This document shows, piece after piece, positions 39,343-49,874 of a DNA stretch of 64,000 nucleotides. Positions within the stretch are counted from its first letter, which is position 1, and each line of letters starts with the position of its first letter. A program made the translations under genes and the position numbers. Below the pieces are notes generated by a model. It was not told the origin of the DNA, did no database searches, and was given only the letters and a program-made list of their open reading frames with translations. The stretch comes from Prunella strophiata (Eukaryota; Chordata; Aves; Passeriformes; Prunellidae): positions 88,953,300-89,017,299 of the forward strand of contig JAZBQD010000030.1 of NCBI GenBank assembly GCA_036583965.1, read 5' to 3'.

Positions 39343-39713
39343 GCCTGGGCAGTGCCCCTGCAGCCTCTGGGCCCAAAACCTTTCCTGAGATCCAACCTAA
39401 GCCTGCCCCCCGACTCCTCAAGCTGCAGCCTTTCCCTCCACTTCTCTGTCCCTGGGCCACCAGAGGGAAGAGCTGCCCACAGCCCCCCCAGCCCAGGGAC
39501 CCTGCTCCCTAAGGCTCTCGCCATGGCCACCAGGGCTTGGCACCAGCTGGATCCTTGGTCCTCCATGGGCCAGGGTTCAGGGGGGGGGGGGGAAAATGGG
39601 ATTCCCTTAATATTCCTGTTCTGTTCTGCTAAAACCGCGCATGCCACCCGCTGCCCTCCTGGCCTCCCATGGAAAGCACAAAAGGCAAAGATCCTGGGCT
39701 GGGATAAAAGCAA
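39343..39713. other. No supported feature between satellite and ZNF 3' end
   Basis: GC-rich unique-looking sequence with a G homopolymer near 39580-39592. It lies just beyond the zinc-finger polyadenylation signal on the minus strand. No gene recognised. Confidence 0.5.
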
Positions 39714-39719
39714 TTTATT
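39714..39719 (-). terminator. AATAAA polyadenylation signal of the zinc-finger gene
   Basis: TTTATT on the plus strand reads AATAAA on the minus strand, 454 bp below the zinc-finger stop codon. It is the first canonical signal downstream, so cleavage is expected near 39690-39700. Confidence 0.6.
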
Positions 39720-40172
39720 GGGAACAGCAACCAGATAAGGAACAAACAACAGTAACCAGATAAGGAACAAACTGGAACAAACTGGAACAGAAACAATATT
39801 GAACCAGAAGGGATAAGAAAAACTATTTACATGGAAAACTTCATCACCACTGACTGTCTCTTCCCAGCCACGTACTTCCTCCTGCCTGGAAAGGACACCC
39901 TTCTCCTTGTGGGACAGAGAGTCCCTTTCCTGCCGCTGGCAAGGACCTGAGGTGGGAGTGAATGTCATGACAGGGCCATGGCCACACCCTCATGTCATTC
40001 GATCCCAAATCAAGTCATTTGCAGGGGCAGGAAAAGGGACAGGTGTCTTCCCAGCATGGATCACAGAGAACATGGATGTGGGCTCTGCCCAACAGTGGTT
40101 CCTCTAGTGGGAGTTGAAGCTGGAGCAGTGCACAGAGCTCTTCCTGCAGCTGGGGAATTGGCAGGGCTTCCC

Positions 40173-41012
<840 letters not shown>

Positions 41013-41197
41013 CTGGAGGAGGAAGGACAAGGACAGAATGGGATTTGTCTCCATGCCAGAGGGAAGGGGAAGGAGATCCCCCCAGAGCATCCCCGGCAGG
41101 ACGGCTTCGGCAGCGGGGTTGTCCTGCAGCGGGGGCTGTGCTGGGCTGGGAGATGGAGCAGGAGAGAGGGGGAAAGGGGCAGTGACCTCCTCCTCAC

Positions 41198-41219
41198 CTG
41201 CCTGCGTGTCCTGAGGCAT
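41198..41219 (-). CDS. Zinc-finger gene coding exon 1 (MPQDTQA)
   Basis: A 22-bp exon on the minus strand: ATG, six further codons (PQDTQA) and a single G, then the donor GCAG|GTGAGG. Joined over a 185-bp intron to the main exon it reads [17 protein letters not shown], a start I recognise from passerine zinc-finger proteins. Its ATG lies immediately next to the LTR-like repeat that begins at 41220. The same exon is present at 49853-49874. Confidence 0.75.
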
Positions 41220-41815
41220 TGTCTCAGTTTGAAAAGACAGGTGTCTGCTAAGGAAGGCAGGAGCCTCCCTTGAAATGGAAAATGTAAACCCTCTCCCTTG
41301 TAATTATTATAAATTTTGAAATTAAGGGGCTCTCAGGTAAAGATATGGGATTAGGAATAAAAGTTCTTTACCAGGACAATTTTAAAATTGCAGTCCTCCT
41401 GGAGTGACAGATGTCGTTCTGTTGAAGCAGTGATCCTGTAGAAGGGTGGAGTTTTCCTCTGAAGGTCCAGTGGAGGTGTAGATGGGCCTGGTCTTCCTCT
41501 GGGAATCCAGTGAAGAAGATGCTCCTCCAAGAACCCCGTGGGAAAAGGCTGGCTGTGCTGTCTCCAGGTGATATTATATGCAGGTAGGAGTGCTTGGCTC
41601 CTCCCCCTGGGCGGAGCATCTCACAATGCCATGGTGTCATTTTTATCAGTCCTGCAGTGCCATTCAATGGCCCATTAACAAAAGATGTCTCCTGGAGGGA
41701 GGAATGGTCATGGAAGAGATAAAGAAAACTGCCCCATTAACAGAAGAATACTGCCCCTCCTCTAATAGATGGGAGACGATTACACAGCCCCAGCTACCTC
41801 TTGAAACCTAAGACA
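41220..41815. mobile_element. LTR-like repeat beside the zinc-finger start (copy A)
   Basis: A 596-bp element starting TGTCTCAGTTTGAAAAG and ending CTTGAAACCTAAGACA. Its ends are imperfect inverted repeats beginning TG and ending CA, as in LTRs. No target-site duplication is evident. A TATA-like tract lies at 41571-41579. A related copy starts at 63362 and an almost identical one at 49875. Orientation and family are uncertain. On the minus strand its end touches the zinc-finger ATG. Confidence 0.6.
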
Positions 41816-42540
41816 ACCTTCTAACCAAATGTTATATTTGCATCTGCTCCTTAACAATGCATTATTAGCAATATCATCTCTGTATGTGTTCATTAGTTGA
41901 ACATGGATTTACCTTTCTGTATTTAGAAGCAGGACAAGGCCCCATCTGGCTCTGCTTGGGGATGTAGGATCCAAGTCAGCTCCGTTGGTTCCCCCTTGAG
42001 CCCTGGCCAGGCTTTGTGAGGGACCCAAGAGGAGAATGAAAGCAGATGTTGCTGCACTAGGAGTGCTGTCAGTTTGTTTATTCAGCACTATCAGAGCTGG
42101 GCCCTCTCACAGTGGGGCTGGAGCCTCAGCTGTGGCTGGAGGCACCTGCAGGAATTCCCAGTGTCCAGGAGTGGCTCTGCAGTCCTTGGCTGAGACAGCT
42201 TCCCCCCAGCTGATGTGTGGCTCTGGTTGGTGGTAAAGCCTGAGGGTAACTGGTGCTGGATCTTTCTTAATCACTGCAGGCAATCTTTGGTAGTGATGGT
42301 TGGGTACATTGCTGATCTTCTTTTTGTAATTCTTTGCTAATGACTATGTGCTATGCAGAGCTTCTCCTTTTGTCATTCTTTGCAGTTTTGCCCTATATAA
42401 ATTACACATTTCTGTGTTTTTGATGCTGACCTTGCTCACTGGCAAAACAGGGCCCCATCCTGCCTAAGAGTTACCTGGGAAGACAAAAACCCTCACTCCA
42501 AATGTCCCACCTTCCTCCTTGTTCCCCCCACATTACACAC
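41816..42540. other. Duplicated unique-looking sequence, no gene (copy A)
   Basis: On the minus strand 'ctgaataaacaaactgacag' includes AATAAA (about 42076), while the plus strand has 'cctatataaattac' near 42391; together these hint at a worn LTR. A minus-strand frame is open for 178 codons in copy B (50568-51104) but carries a TAG in copy A, which argues against coding. Confidence 0.35.
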
Positions 42541-42740
42541 TGAGCATCATGTCCTATGGTCTGGGGTATCCCCGGGGTCACTTGGGGTCACCTGTCCTGG
42601 CTGTGTCCCCTCCCAGCCTCCCCCTCAGCCCCAGCCCCTCCCCAGCGTGGCCCAGTGGGGCAGGACAGGCCTTGGCTCAGTGGGAGCTCAGCAGGAACAA
42701 AACCATCTCTGTGTGCTCAGCCCTGTGCTCAGCACGCGGC
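42541..42740 (+). mobile_element. Possible ERV-derived fragment (copy A)
   Basis: 'tcctatggtctggggtatcc' followed by 'tcacctgtcctggctgtgtc' and 'ccctcccagcctcccc' resembles a fragment common in bird retroviral repeats. The assignment is from memory of repeat text, and the edges are approximate. The matching part of copy B is 51200-51400. Confidence 0.35.
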
Positions 42741-42788
42741 CCAGCAGTGTCTCAGTGCCAGTGTCTGTGCCATCAGTCCCTGCCAGGG

Positions 42789-42854
42789 GTTTCCATGGCA
42801 ACTGCCAGGACAGGTGACCCAGGTGTCACAGCCAGTGACAGTTGCCATGGAAAC
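42789..42854. promoter_or_regulatory. Inverted pair of perfect RFX X-box-like sites (copy A)
   Basis: GTTTCCATGGCAAC at 42789-42802 and its exact reverse complement GTTGCCATGGAAAC at 42841-42854, 38 bp apart. The motif is identical to the one in the 36985-39342 array. In copy B the first site is intact (51452-51465) and the second is interrupted by extra bases (51509-51526). Confidence 0.7.
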
Positions 42855-43424
42855 AGTGCCCAGCACTGCCCCTTGCTGTCTGCCTGACCTGGCCTTTGGC
42901 CCTGGCAGTGCCGTTTGCTGCTGGTTCCGCGGTGCCCAGTGCAGGTTGGGCTGATGATCCACCCTCACAGCTGGCCCAGGGCAGCTCTGCAGTGCTCTTG
43001 GAGGCAGCTTGGGCTTGGCACACACTGGATGAGGGTGTCTGTTTTCAATTGGGAAATTCTGAATTTTTGATTGCTTCAAAAAATTAAAAAGGGAAGATCC
43101 CTCTTTGTCTGAGTGCCTGGGACCCAGTAAAGCTGGTCTCTGGTGAATGAGAAGAGACAGGATGGGGTTGGGGAATGTGGAGCAAGGTTGTCCACACTGG
43201 GTCAGAGCTCAAGGCACAGCTTGTCTGAGCAGGCCAGACCTACTTAGGAGAGACCCTGGGTCAGTATCAGTCATTTTAGGCTGAGTCACATCTTCCCTAA
43301 AGAGAAAAACACACTCTTTAAAAAATGAATGTGGATTTATTAGAAGCTCGTTGAAATATTTCTCCATCACTTTTAAAAAAGAACTTCCTAATGAAGTGCC
43401 CCAGACCCGAGGGAAATCAAGGCA

Positions 43425-44100
43425 CAGCCATGGTTTGTCAGGACTTGCTTGATCCTAATGATCCCTGTGGTGCATTTGGAGCTGAGCCCTGGAACCTCAG
43501 GGCCTGAGAGGAGATTGCACAAACCTTTCCAGGAGTCAAAGTCTGAGGAAAAACCCAAAGTGTCTCGAGGCATGAATGGGTCCCACTGAGGTCCATCCCC
43601 AACACAGGCTCCTCATGGACTCCTTGGAGGAGAGAATTGGAGGCCAGGATGGCACAAAAACCTCTCAGAGACTCAGTGTGGAAAGGAAAATCCAATGCAC
43701 ATTAAACATCTTGATTATCTCAAAACATTAATGAGCCCCACTGAGTGTCAATGCAAAGCTCTCAAGGGAGTCATTAAAGTAGATAATTGGGGCCATGATT
43801 GCACAAACCTCTCACAGAGTCTGTATCAAAAGGGAAACATCAAGTAGCTTCAAATAACTGAAGCACCTTGAAGCATGAATGAGCCCCACTGAGTGTTGTT
43901 ATTGACAAAGAACCTCGAGGGACTAATTACAGCAGATAATTGGAGGCCATGATTGCACAACCTCTCAGAGACTCCAAGGCAAAAGCAAAACCCAAAAGTC
44001 CTTTGAAAACCTGCAGTCCCTGGGAGCATGAAGGAGCCCCCAGGGCCACTCCTGACCAAGGCTCCCCAGGGACTCCTTCCAGCAGATCCTTGAGGCCACT
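43425..44100. repeat. ~152-bp degenerate tandem repeat, 4-5 units (copy A)
   Basis: Landmarks recur near 43580, 43733, 43884 and 44034: a 'gcatgaatgagccccactga' tract, then 'ttggaggccatgattgcaca' and 'aacctctcagagactc'. Neighbouring units are roughly 70% alike by eye. A partial unit precedes the first. No convincing coding potential. Confidence 0.8.
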
Positions 44101-44689
44101 GGGATGTGGGCTAGGGGGGGGGATGCTGAGGGCAGGACAAGGGGGTGACAGTGGCCAGCCTGGCTGGGGCTGTGCCAGGAGGCCCCAGTGCCTCAGGACA
44201 AGGTGTCTGCTCACAGCCCTTGGTGGCACAAAGGCTGCTGTGCCCCAGGGCACCAAGACTTGGCTTCTCTTTGTCATTGCTGCCTCCAGTTCTCTCCTCT
44301 GCCTGGGGCCTGGGGACACTTTCTCAGTCATGTCCCTCAGTGGGACCCATTAAAAGTCAAAGAAACTTTGGAGTTGGATTCTGACCTGGAGTTCTTGAGA
44401 GGTTTCTTCAGCTCCCTCTCAGGGACTGATGTTCAGGGCCTCAGCACAAAGCCCCAGAGGGTGATGAAAGTCCTTGTGCTGTGTCTGTGCTGCTGAGCTG
44501 GGCCAGGCTCCTGGCCCAGAGGCAGCTCCTGGCAAGGGCAGTGCTGCAGAGAGACAGCTCTGGCCAGGAGCAGCTCCTGTGCACAGCCCAGCAGGGCTGG
44601 GGCACTGCCAGGGCATCTCAGGGACACCAGCAGGGCACAGACAGAGCTCACAGGGGCTCAGCACTGCCAGGGGCTCTGGGATGTGCCAG

Positions 44690-45345
44690 AGGGGGCTGTG
44701 TCACAGCAGTACCTCTGTGGCTGTGTCCCAGAGGCACAGAGCAGCTGTGATGGCAGAAAGGGGCTGTGTGACAGCTCAGAGTGGGTTGTGTGAGGTCACA
44801 GATTGGGCTATGACATCACAGAGTTTGTTGTGTGAGGTCATTGAGCGGGACTACAGGCATCCATAGAGGGGACTGGTGTGGACATCAACATAGAGCGGCT
44901 TGACATCTTGGCATGGCTGTAGACATCATAGAGGGGCTCTGAGGTTCAAAGTGTGTGCGGTGTACATTCCAGAGTGGCCAGTATGACATCACAGAGAGGG
45001 TATGTGTGACTATCACTGAGGGTGTGGTGACATCACAGAGTGGCTGGTGACATCATAGAGCAGGGTGTGAGCCATTAGGAGGCCCCCAAAACTCTGCAAT
45101 CATGGAGTGTGGGATCTGTGACTCAGGTGTGAGTGTACATCATGAGTGTCTGAGTAAACACCAGAAACAGGGCTGTGTGACATCACAGGGGCTGTGTGAC
45201 ATCACAGCGGACAGTGTGACATCACAGGGGCTGTGTGACATCACAGGGGCTGTGTGACATCACAGGGGCTGTGTGACATCACAGGGGCTGTGTGACATCA
45301 CAGGGGCTGTGTGACATCACAGGGGCTGTGTGACATCACAGGGGC
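44690..45345. repeat. TGACATCA-rich minisatellite with a perfect 19-bp sub-array (copy A)
   Basis: Loose units of about 19-25 bp built on 'ctgtgtgacatcacagag' run from 44690. At 45170-45342 they become a perfect 19-bp array (GGGGCTGTGTGACATCACA), about eight units with one variant. Every unit carries TGACATCA, one base from the CRE palindrome TGACGTCA. Copy B has a degenerate version of the same region (53372-54015). Confidence 0.85.
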
Positions 45346-45946
45346 CTTGTGAGGTCACTGGGGAGGTCACTCCACCCCAGTCCCCCTCACAGTTCCCCCC
45401 AGAGCAGTCCAACACTGCTCGTGCACAGCAGGGTCCCCTGTCCCCCCGGTCCCCCCCCCCGCCCCTGCACTGCAGCCTCCACCCCAGAGGATTTCCACCA
45501 GATCACCCCAGAGCCTGACACGGGCACGGGGGGCTGGGCCATGGGGGGTGGGACAGGGGGACAGGGACCACCCCTGGCAGCGTCCCCGTGTCCCCCAGGG
45601 CCAGCCTGGGCCCGGGCTCTTCACCCTGTTACCAACAAGGGCTTGAGAGCACTGAAAAAATCCCCAGCAAGGGATCAGCAAAAACCAGATTTAATATTCA
45701 GTGACAGCAGCACAAAGTTCCTTGGCAAGAGTCGCTCTGCTCCTGACTGGACACTTCAGGCACACCAAGGAAACAAAGCCAAAAGAAAACCAAACAAAAT
45801 CCAGGCAATCAAACCAGAAAGGAGCTGAGAACTGTCCGTGTGTGTGTCTGTGTGCCTAAAGAACAGTGTGGGAAAGGATAAAAAGAATATGGCCCAAAAG
45901 CTAAACAGTGCTCAAACTTAACAGGACTTGACTGATGCCTTAGACT
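45346..45946. other. Duplicated sequence without gene (copy A)
   Basis: GC-rich to about 45640 (C-runs near 45450), then AT-rich. 'gtgtgtgtgtctgtgtg' near 45838 is a short microsatellite. No gene or clear mobile element. Confidence 0.4.
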
Positions 45947-46135
45947 TCAGCATTTAGCAAAAGAACAGCACTTAACAGTATTTAACCTTACTTATAACCT
46001 AGGACTTCATGATTTAACAGTGGAATAACACTAACAATATTCAGCTTAGCTTATAACTTATATTAAACCAAACACTTAGCAAAAGAACAACTCTTAGCAG
46101 CATTTAACTTAGCTTACAGCTTGTGATTCAATGTT
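45947..46135. repeat. ~60-bp tandem repeat, three units (copy A)
   Basis: Three units, each with TTAGCAAAAGAACA- or TTAACAGTGGAATAACA-like text, then 'cttaacagtatttaac' and 'cttacttataacctaggact'. They start near 45950, 46010 and 46073. The same three are in copy B at about 54616-54804. Confidence 0.75.
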
Positions 46136-46244
46136 ACAGGCCTGACTGCCTCAGCTATCCAAGGCACTCAAGCCCCTCAGAGAGCAGCATTTGTGCCACA
46201 TTTCCCGAGCACAGGCACTGGTGTGTGCACACAGACACAAAGAG

Positions 46245-47055
46245 TCAGTGCAAGGCACCTGTGAGCAATTCCCCTGAGGGCAGGGAAATGCTCCCTGTGG
46301 ATGCATTGGCATCGCTGGGTTGGATTTCACAGGACAAACACTCTGTGTCATTCAGGATAATTTTAGTAAGTTTTCCCCTATCTAGAGGGAACAGCTCCTG
46401 GAAGCTAAGATAATTATGTCTCTTAACTGCTCTTCTTTTCATCCACTTTTGAAAAGGTCTTATTGGTCCTTTTTCCTGGGTCCCCATTTTTCTCTTATCT
46501 TGGGTTGCTGTTCTTATCTGCCTTATTGATTTGAAGCATCAGAAGCAGTCCTCTGTTGATTGGTAGATTGTTGATTGCATCTCCTGGCCATCAGGTAAGT
46601 GCTTGAATGCCCCCAGGAAGGTGTTAATTGTCCCAGCTGATGGCCATTCACTGAGGGTTCTGAGATAATGGGCCTGCAGCTGCCCCTCCCTCTGCCAGTT
46701 GGTGTTTCCAAGCTGTTGTTATCCTTATCAGGGTGGTGACTCCTCCATCTGAGCTTCTGTTTTCCTTCCAGCAGCTGGTCTCCCTGGCATCTGACTCCTC
46801 CCAAGACCTTTCTCCAAGTCCATTCTCAGGCCCACAGCTGCTCTCCTGCTTCAATGACTCATCCCAGGTTTCTTATCTACATCCTCAGCTGATTTCTTGG
46901 GCAGCAATCTCCATTTCTTGCTGATTTGTTTAGATGTTTTGGTGGTGATGTGTGTTCTTTCATGAGTTGATTGATGTTTATGTTCCCCTCAAACTGAGCC
47001 TCCAATCTTATCAGTAGTTCTTCCTCCTCTTTAGTCCAGCATCTTTTGTGGGCTG
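46245..47055 (-). mobile_element. R2-type non-LTR retrotransposon fragment, Myb region and linker (copy A)
   Basis: On the minus strand near 47050 a frame reads CWTKEEEELLIRLEAQFEG then NININQLMKEH. One frame over it continues TTKTSKQISKKWRLLPKK. Together these match the pattern of the Myb-like DNA-binding domain of R2-clade elements (W, EEE..LL..LE, KT..QI..K.RLL). Further on in minus-strand frames come GQLQAHYLRTLSEWPSAG and KWMKRRAVKRHNYL, SFQELFPLDRGKLTKIIL, which I read as the linker before reverse transcriptase. Stops and at least one frameshift make it dead. No reverse transcriptase or endonuclease is visible, and it abuts an ERV LTR. Assignment is by pattern, not by search. Confidence 0.5.
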
Positions 47056-47092
47056 CTCAATTGGAAGTGTGTTTTGGATGGGAAACAGGCAC

Positions 47093-47526
47093 TGTGAAAA
47101 ATAAGAATAACATGTTTGTTCATCAAGAATGGAAACTTGAATGCAGGAGGAACTATGTAAAAATTAAAACATAGAATATGAAGATAGACAAATATTGTGA
47201 AACAATAAAATGACTGTATATGGCATAAAGCTTTGCAGACTTAGCAGGAACTGACAACCACAGCACAGAGGCCTTTGCCTATCAGCACAACGCAGAAGCC
47301 TTTGCCTATCAGCACCACAGAAGCCTTTGCCTAAGAGATATGTACATGGAGTTATCAAGAGAACCATAAAAGGGGACTGCTAGGGGGAAAGGGTGTCAGC
47401 CGTTGGCGGAGCGTGGACTCCCCGGCTGCACCCAGCGCTGTTTGCTGGCTATCGCTTGCTATAATTAATAAAATTATTAATTGATCCTCAAAGGCTGAAT
47501 CAAATATTTGCCTCAAACTTATAACA
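47093..47526 (+). mobile_element. ERV 5' LTR (copy A)
   Basis: Starts TGTGAAAAATAAG and ends TTATAACA, followed after AATT by a primer-binding site. Length 434 bp, in the normal range. It contains the threefold motif AGAAGCCTTTGCCTA at 47266-47335, 'cataaaaggggactgc' (TATA-like) near 47366 and an AATAAA at about 47468, in the expected order of promoter then polyadenylation signal. Confidence 0.8.
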
Positions 47527-47530
47527 AATT

Positions 47531-47548
47531 TGGTGCCGTGACTCGGAT
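47531..47548 (+). other. Retroviral primer-binding site, tRNA-His type (copy A)
   Basis: TGGTGCCGTGACTCGGAT is complementary over 18 bases to the 3' end of vertebrate tRNA-His including CCA. It lies four bases after the LTR end, the standard position for minus-strand priming. It fixes the element's orientation as plus. Confidence 0.85.
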
Positions 47549-48136
47549 CAGGCAGCCCCGGTGGAAGGCTCCACTCGGGGAGGCGCCTTTGCCATCTCTT
47601 TTGGCAAGCCCCCGCGTGAGAAATCTTCCCCAAAGCCCTGATCCGACGAACCTAAAATCCGATGGCAAGCAAGGAACTGCCTGGCAACCCCCGTAATCTT
47701 TGTGCACAGAGCCCCGGGCGAAGACATCGGATGATGTAAGTGTTCTCCGAAGGATCTTGTGTCCATAGGAGGTGTCCTGCTTCAGGGAAGCAGGATACGC
47801 TCGGTCGGGAGTTGGGTTCGTGGGTTTTTGCCGAGTGGGACGTCCTAAGCGAGGCGTCCCCGAGAGACGCCCTAGGTGAGATGTCCCCGAGTGTGCTGAG
47901 GACGCCCTAGGACGAGGCGTCTTCTGTGTGCCGAGTGTGTGAGACGTCCCTATAGGACGAGGTGAGTGCGGACCCCTTAGTAGTGCAGTTCCCATATCCG
48001 GCGACGGACTGGGCCACGAATTGGGGGAAGCGTTGTGTGTGTTGTTGTGTGTGTGTGAAGGCCACTCCGGACACTCCATAAGATGGGTCAGAGGAAAGCA
48101 AGCCGTCTGAACCCATGGGTGGGGGAACCCCTGTAA
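47549..48136 (+). mobile_element. ERV leader and broken gag start (copy A)
   Basis: A ~535-bp leader follows the primer-binding site. At 47847-47965 it carries repeated GACGTCC, GGCGTC and GACGCCCTAGG motifs able to pair with each other, as packaging leaders often do. At 48083 an ATG begins a Met-Gly-Gln frame (Met-Gly suits N-myristoylated Gag) that stops after 17 codons at 48136. No full gag, pol or env follows in either copy. Confidence 0.6.
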
Positions 48137-49130
48137 AACTTCCCCATATCCCGGATTCCGGGAGACAGTCCATTAGGACTAATGATTCAAGCATTAGGAT
48201 TAATGATTCGGCATTGGAACACTTACCCCTTTAGGAAGAGGAAAGAATAAAAGTTAAGATGGTTCATTATCAGCATGGAATTTTGAACAGGAAAGCAGAT
48301 AAGAGGAGAAGAGGGAAAAAAAAAGAAAAAGTATAAAACCCCTGAACTTTTAAGTTTAAAGGGACTCAAGTTTTTAAAAAACCAAATAAGCAGGTTTTTC
48401 GTGGATTGCGAGAGCGGCTGGGGATTGTGGTTTGTGAATTCTGGGTCGCGGAGGTCCTCAACCTGGGGCCAGGAGACGTGATTAACTTTCCTTTTTCCAG
48501 CTTTTGGGCTGTAAGGTGTGTGTGCCTCAGCAGTAAAAAATCATTAATGTGCTGTATGTGTCTTGGTTTATTGATTTGCATTGTAAAGAGCCGTGGTATG
48601 TGGTGCTCTTTGGGTGTGTCCCTGGGTTGCAATGCAAGATTCGTATTTTATTACCATCCGCTCCCTTGTACTGTTAAACTGGGAGGAGGCAGTGTTCTCC
48701 TTATCGCTTACCTCCTGCTGCGGGATTGTCTCATGTTAATGGCTCTGTTACTGGCCCATCAAGGCTTATCACAGAATTCATAGAAGTTACAATGTCCTTG
48801 GTTTGGTGTGCCAAGGGGGAGGGCGGCAGTTTCATGGGATAAGTTTTGGGTTTTGAGACGAAGAAGCAGTACTGTTCTCTGGCCTCAGAGGACACAGGAC
48901 TGCCGGCTGCAACAGCCCTCTCTGCTTCGGTGGTAACCAATTTCATTTGGGACTGCTATCAACCACTCAACTACGAGGGAAAGATATCAGTTGCACTTTG
49001 ACTCTGTTTTGGTTTTTTTTGTTTTCTTCTTTTTTCCTTTGCATGTATTTATCATGGTAGTTTTTCTCATTAAATTGTATTTCTGATTAGAGTGTCTCAC
49101 CAGTTTTTTACTTTCAAACCAGTACATTGG
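48137..49130 (+). mobile_element. ERV-derived remnant, possible second LTR end (copy A)
   Basis: Non-coding, indel-rich relative to copy B. Text near 48940-49110 ('ttcatttgggactgctatca', 'gggaaagatatcagttgcac', T-run, 'gagtgtctcaccag') resembles the 3' part of passerine LTRs. Assignment is tentative and edges are approximate. Confidence 0.35.
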
Positions 49131-49234
49131 GATAAATGCTTTAAGTTTGTTTGTGAAAGAGCTTTGAAATCCCTGCCTGAGCCCAGCTGGGGCATGGACT
49201 GGAGCCCGTCCCGTGTGTCCATGGAATCAATGAA

Positions 49235-49292
49235 GGAACATAAGGTTGGAAAAACAGTCCAAATCGAGTCCAGCTTTGATCAAACACCCACC
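49235..49292 (-). mobile_element. CR1 LINE 3' end, antisense, cut by the gap
   Basis: 'gaacataaggttggaaaaac' followed by 'agtccaaatcgagtccagc' and 'tttgatcaaacacccacc' is the reversed 3' end of CR1. It occurs only in copy A's tail, beyond the point where the two duplicate copies diverge. Confidence 0.75.
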
Positions 49293-49792
49293 NNNNNNNN
49301 NNNNNNNNNNNNNNNNNNNNNNNNNNNNNNNNNNNNNNNNNNNNNNNNNNNNNNNNNNNNNNNNNNNNNNNNNNNNNNNNNNNNNNNNNNNNNNNNNNNN
49401 NNNNNNNNNNNNNNNNNNNNNNNNNNNNNNNNNNNNNNNNNNNNNNNNNNNNNNNNNNNNNNNNNNNNNNNNNNNNNNNNNNNNNNNNNNNNNNNNNNNN
49501 NNNNNNNNNNNNNNNNNNNNNNNNNNNNNNNNNNNNNNNNNNNNNNNNNNNNNNNNNNNNNNNNNNNNNNNNNNNNNNNNNNNNNNNNNNNNNNNNNNNN
49601 NNNNNNNNNNNNNNNNNNNNNNNNNNNNNNNNNNNNNNNNNNNNNNNNNNNNNNNNNNNNNNNNNNNNNNNNNNNNNNNNNNNNNNNNNNNNNNNNNNNN
49701 NNNNNNNNNNNNNNNNNNNNNNNNNNNNNNNNNNNNNNNNNNNNNNNNNNNNNNNNNNNNNNNNNNNNNNNNNNNNNNNNNNNNNNNNNNNN
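49293..49792. other. Assembly gap, exactly 500 N
   Basis: A second run of 500 N. It separates the end of copy A's contig from the start of copy B, which begins inside the zinc-finger intron. The main finger exon of copy B, if it exists, is missing here. Confidence 1.
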
Positions 49793-49852
49793 GGCTGGGC
49801 TGGGAGATGGACAGGAGAGAGGGGGAAAGGGGGCAAGTGACCTCCTCCTCAC

Positions 49853-49874
49853 CTGCCTGCGTGTCCTGAGGCAT
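49853..49874 (-). CDS. Zinc-finger coding exon 1, second copy (rest in gap)
   Basis: The same 22-bp MPQDTQA exon with donor GCAG|GTGAGG as at 41198-41219. Only about 60 bp of the following intron are present before the gap, so no finger exon can be seen. It is a partial gene, or the same gene assembled twice. Confidence 0.65.

Larger units (their letters stand above)
41143..49181. repeat. Large duplicated segment, copy A (~8.0 kb)
   Basis: This segment matches 49793-57826 in the same orientation, base for base over long stretches, at an offset of about 8645-8680. Long tracts are about 99% identical by eye; clusters of small indels occur at 42640-42950, 44840-45340 and 48250-49080. The copies part company after 'gaaatccctgcctgagc'. 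Copy A then runs 111 bp of other sequence into a gap, and copy B starts at the other side of that gap. Confidence 0.95.

Noticed and set aside
36840..39968. Very long open frames (up to 900 codons plus, 682 codons minus) through the satellite
   Set aside because: All three plus frames are open because the 41-bp unit contains no stop in any frame; the frame rotates with each unit. There is no start context, splice structure or domain. Tandem-repeat artefact.
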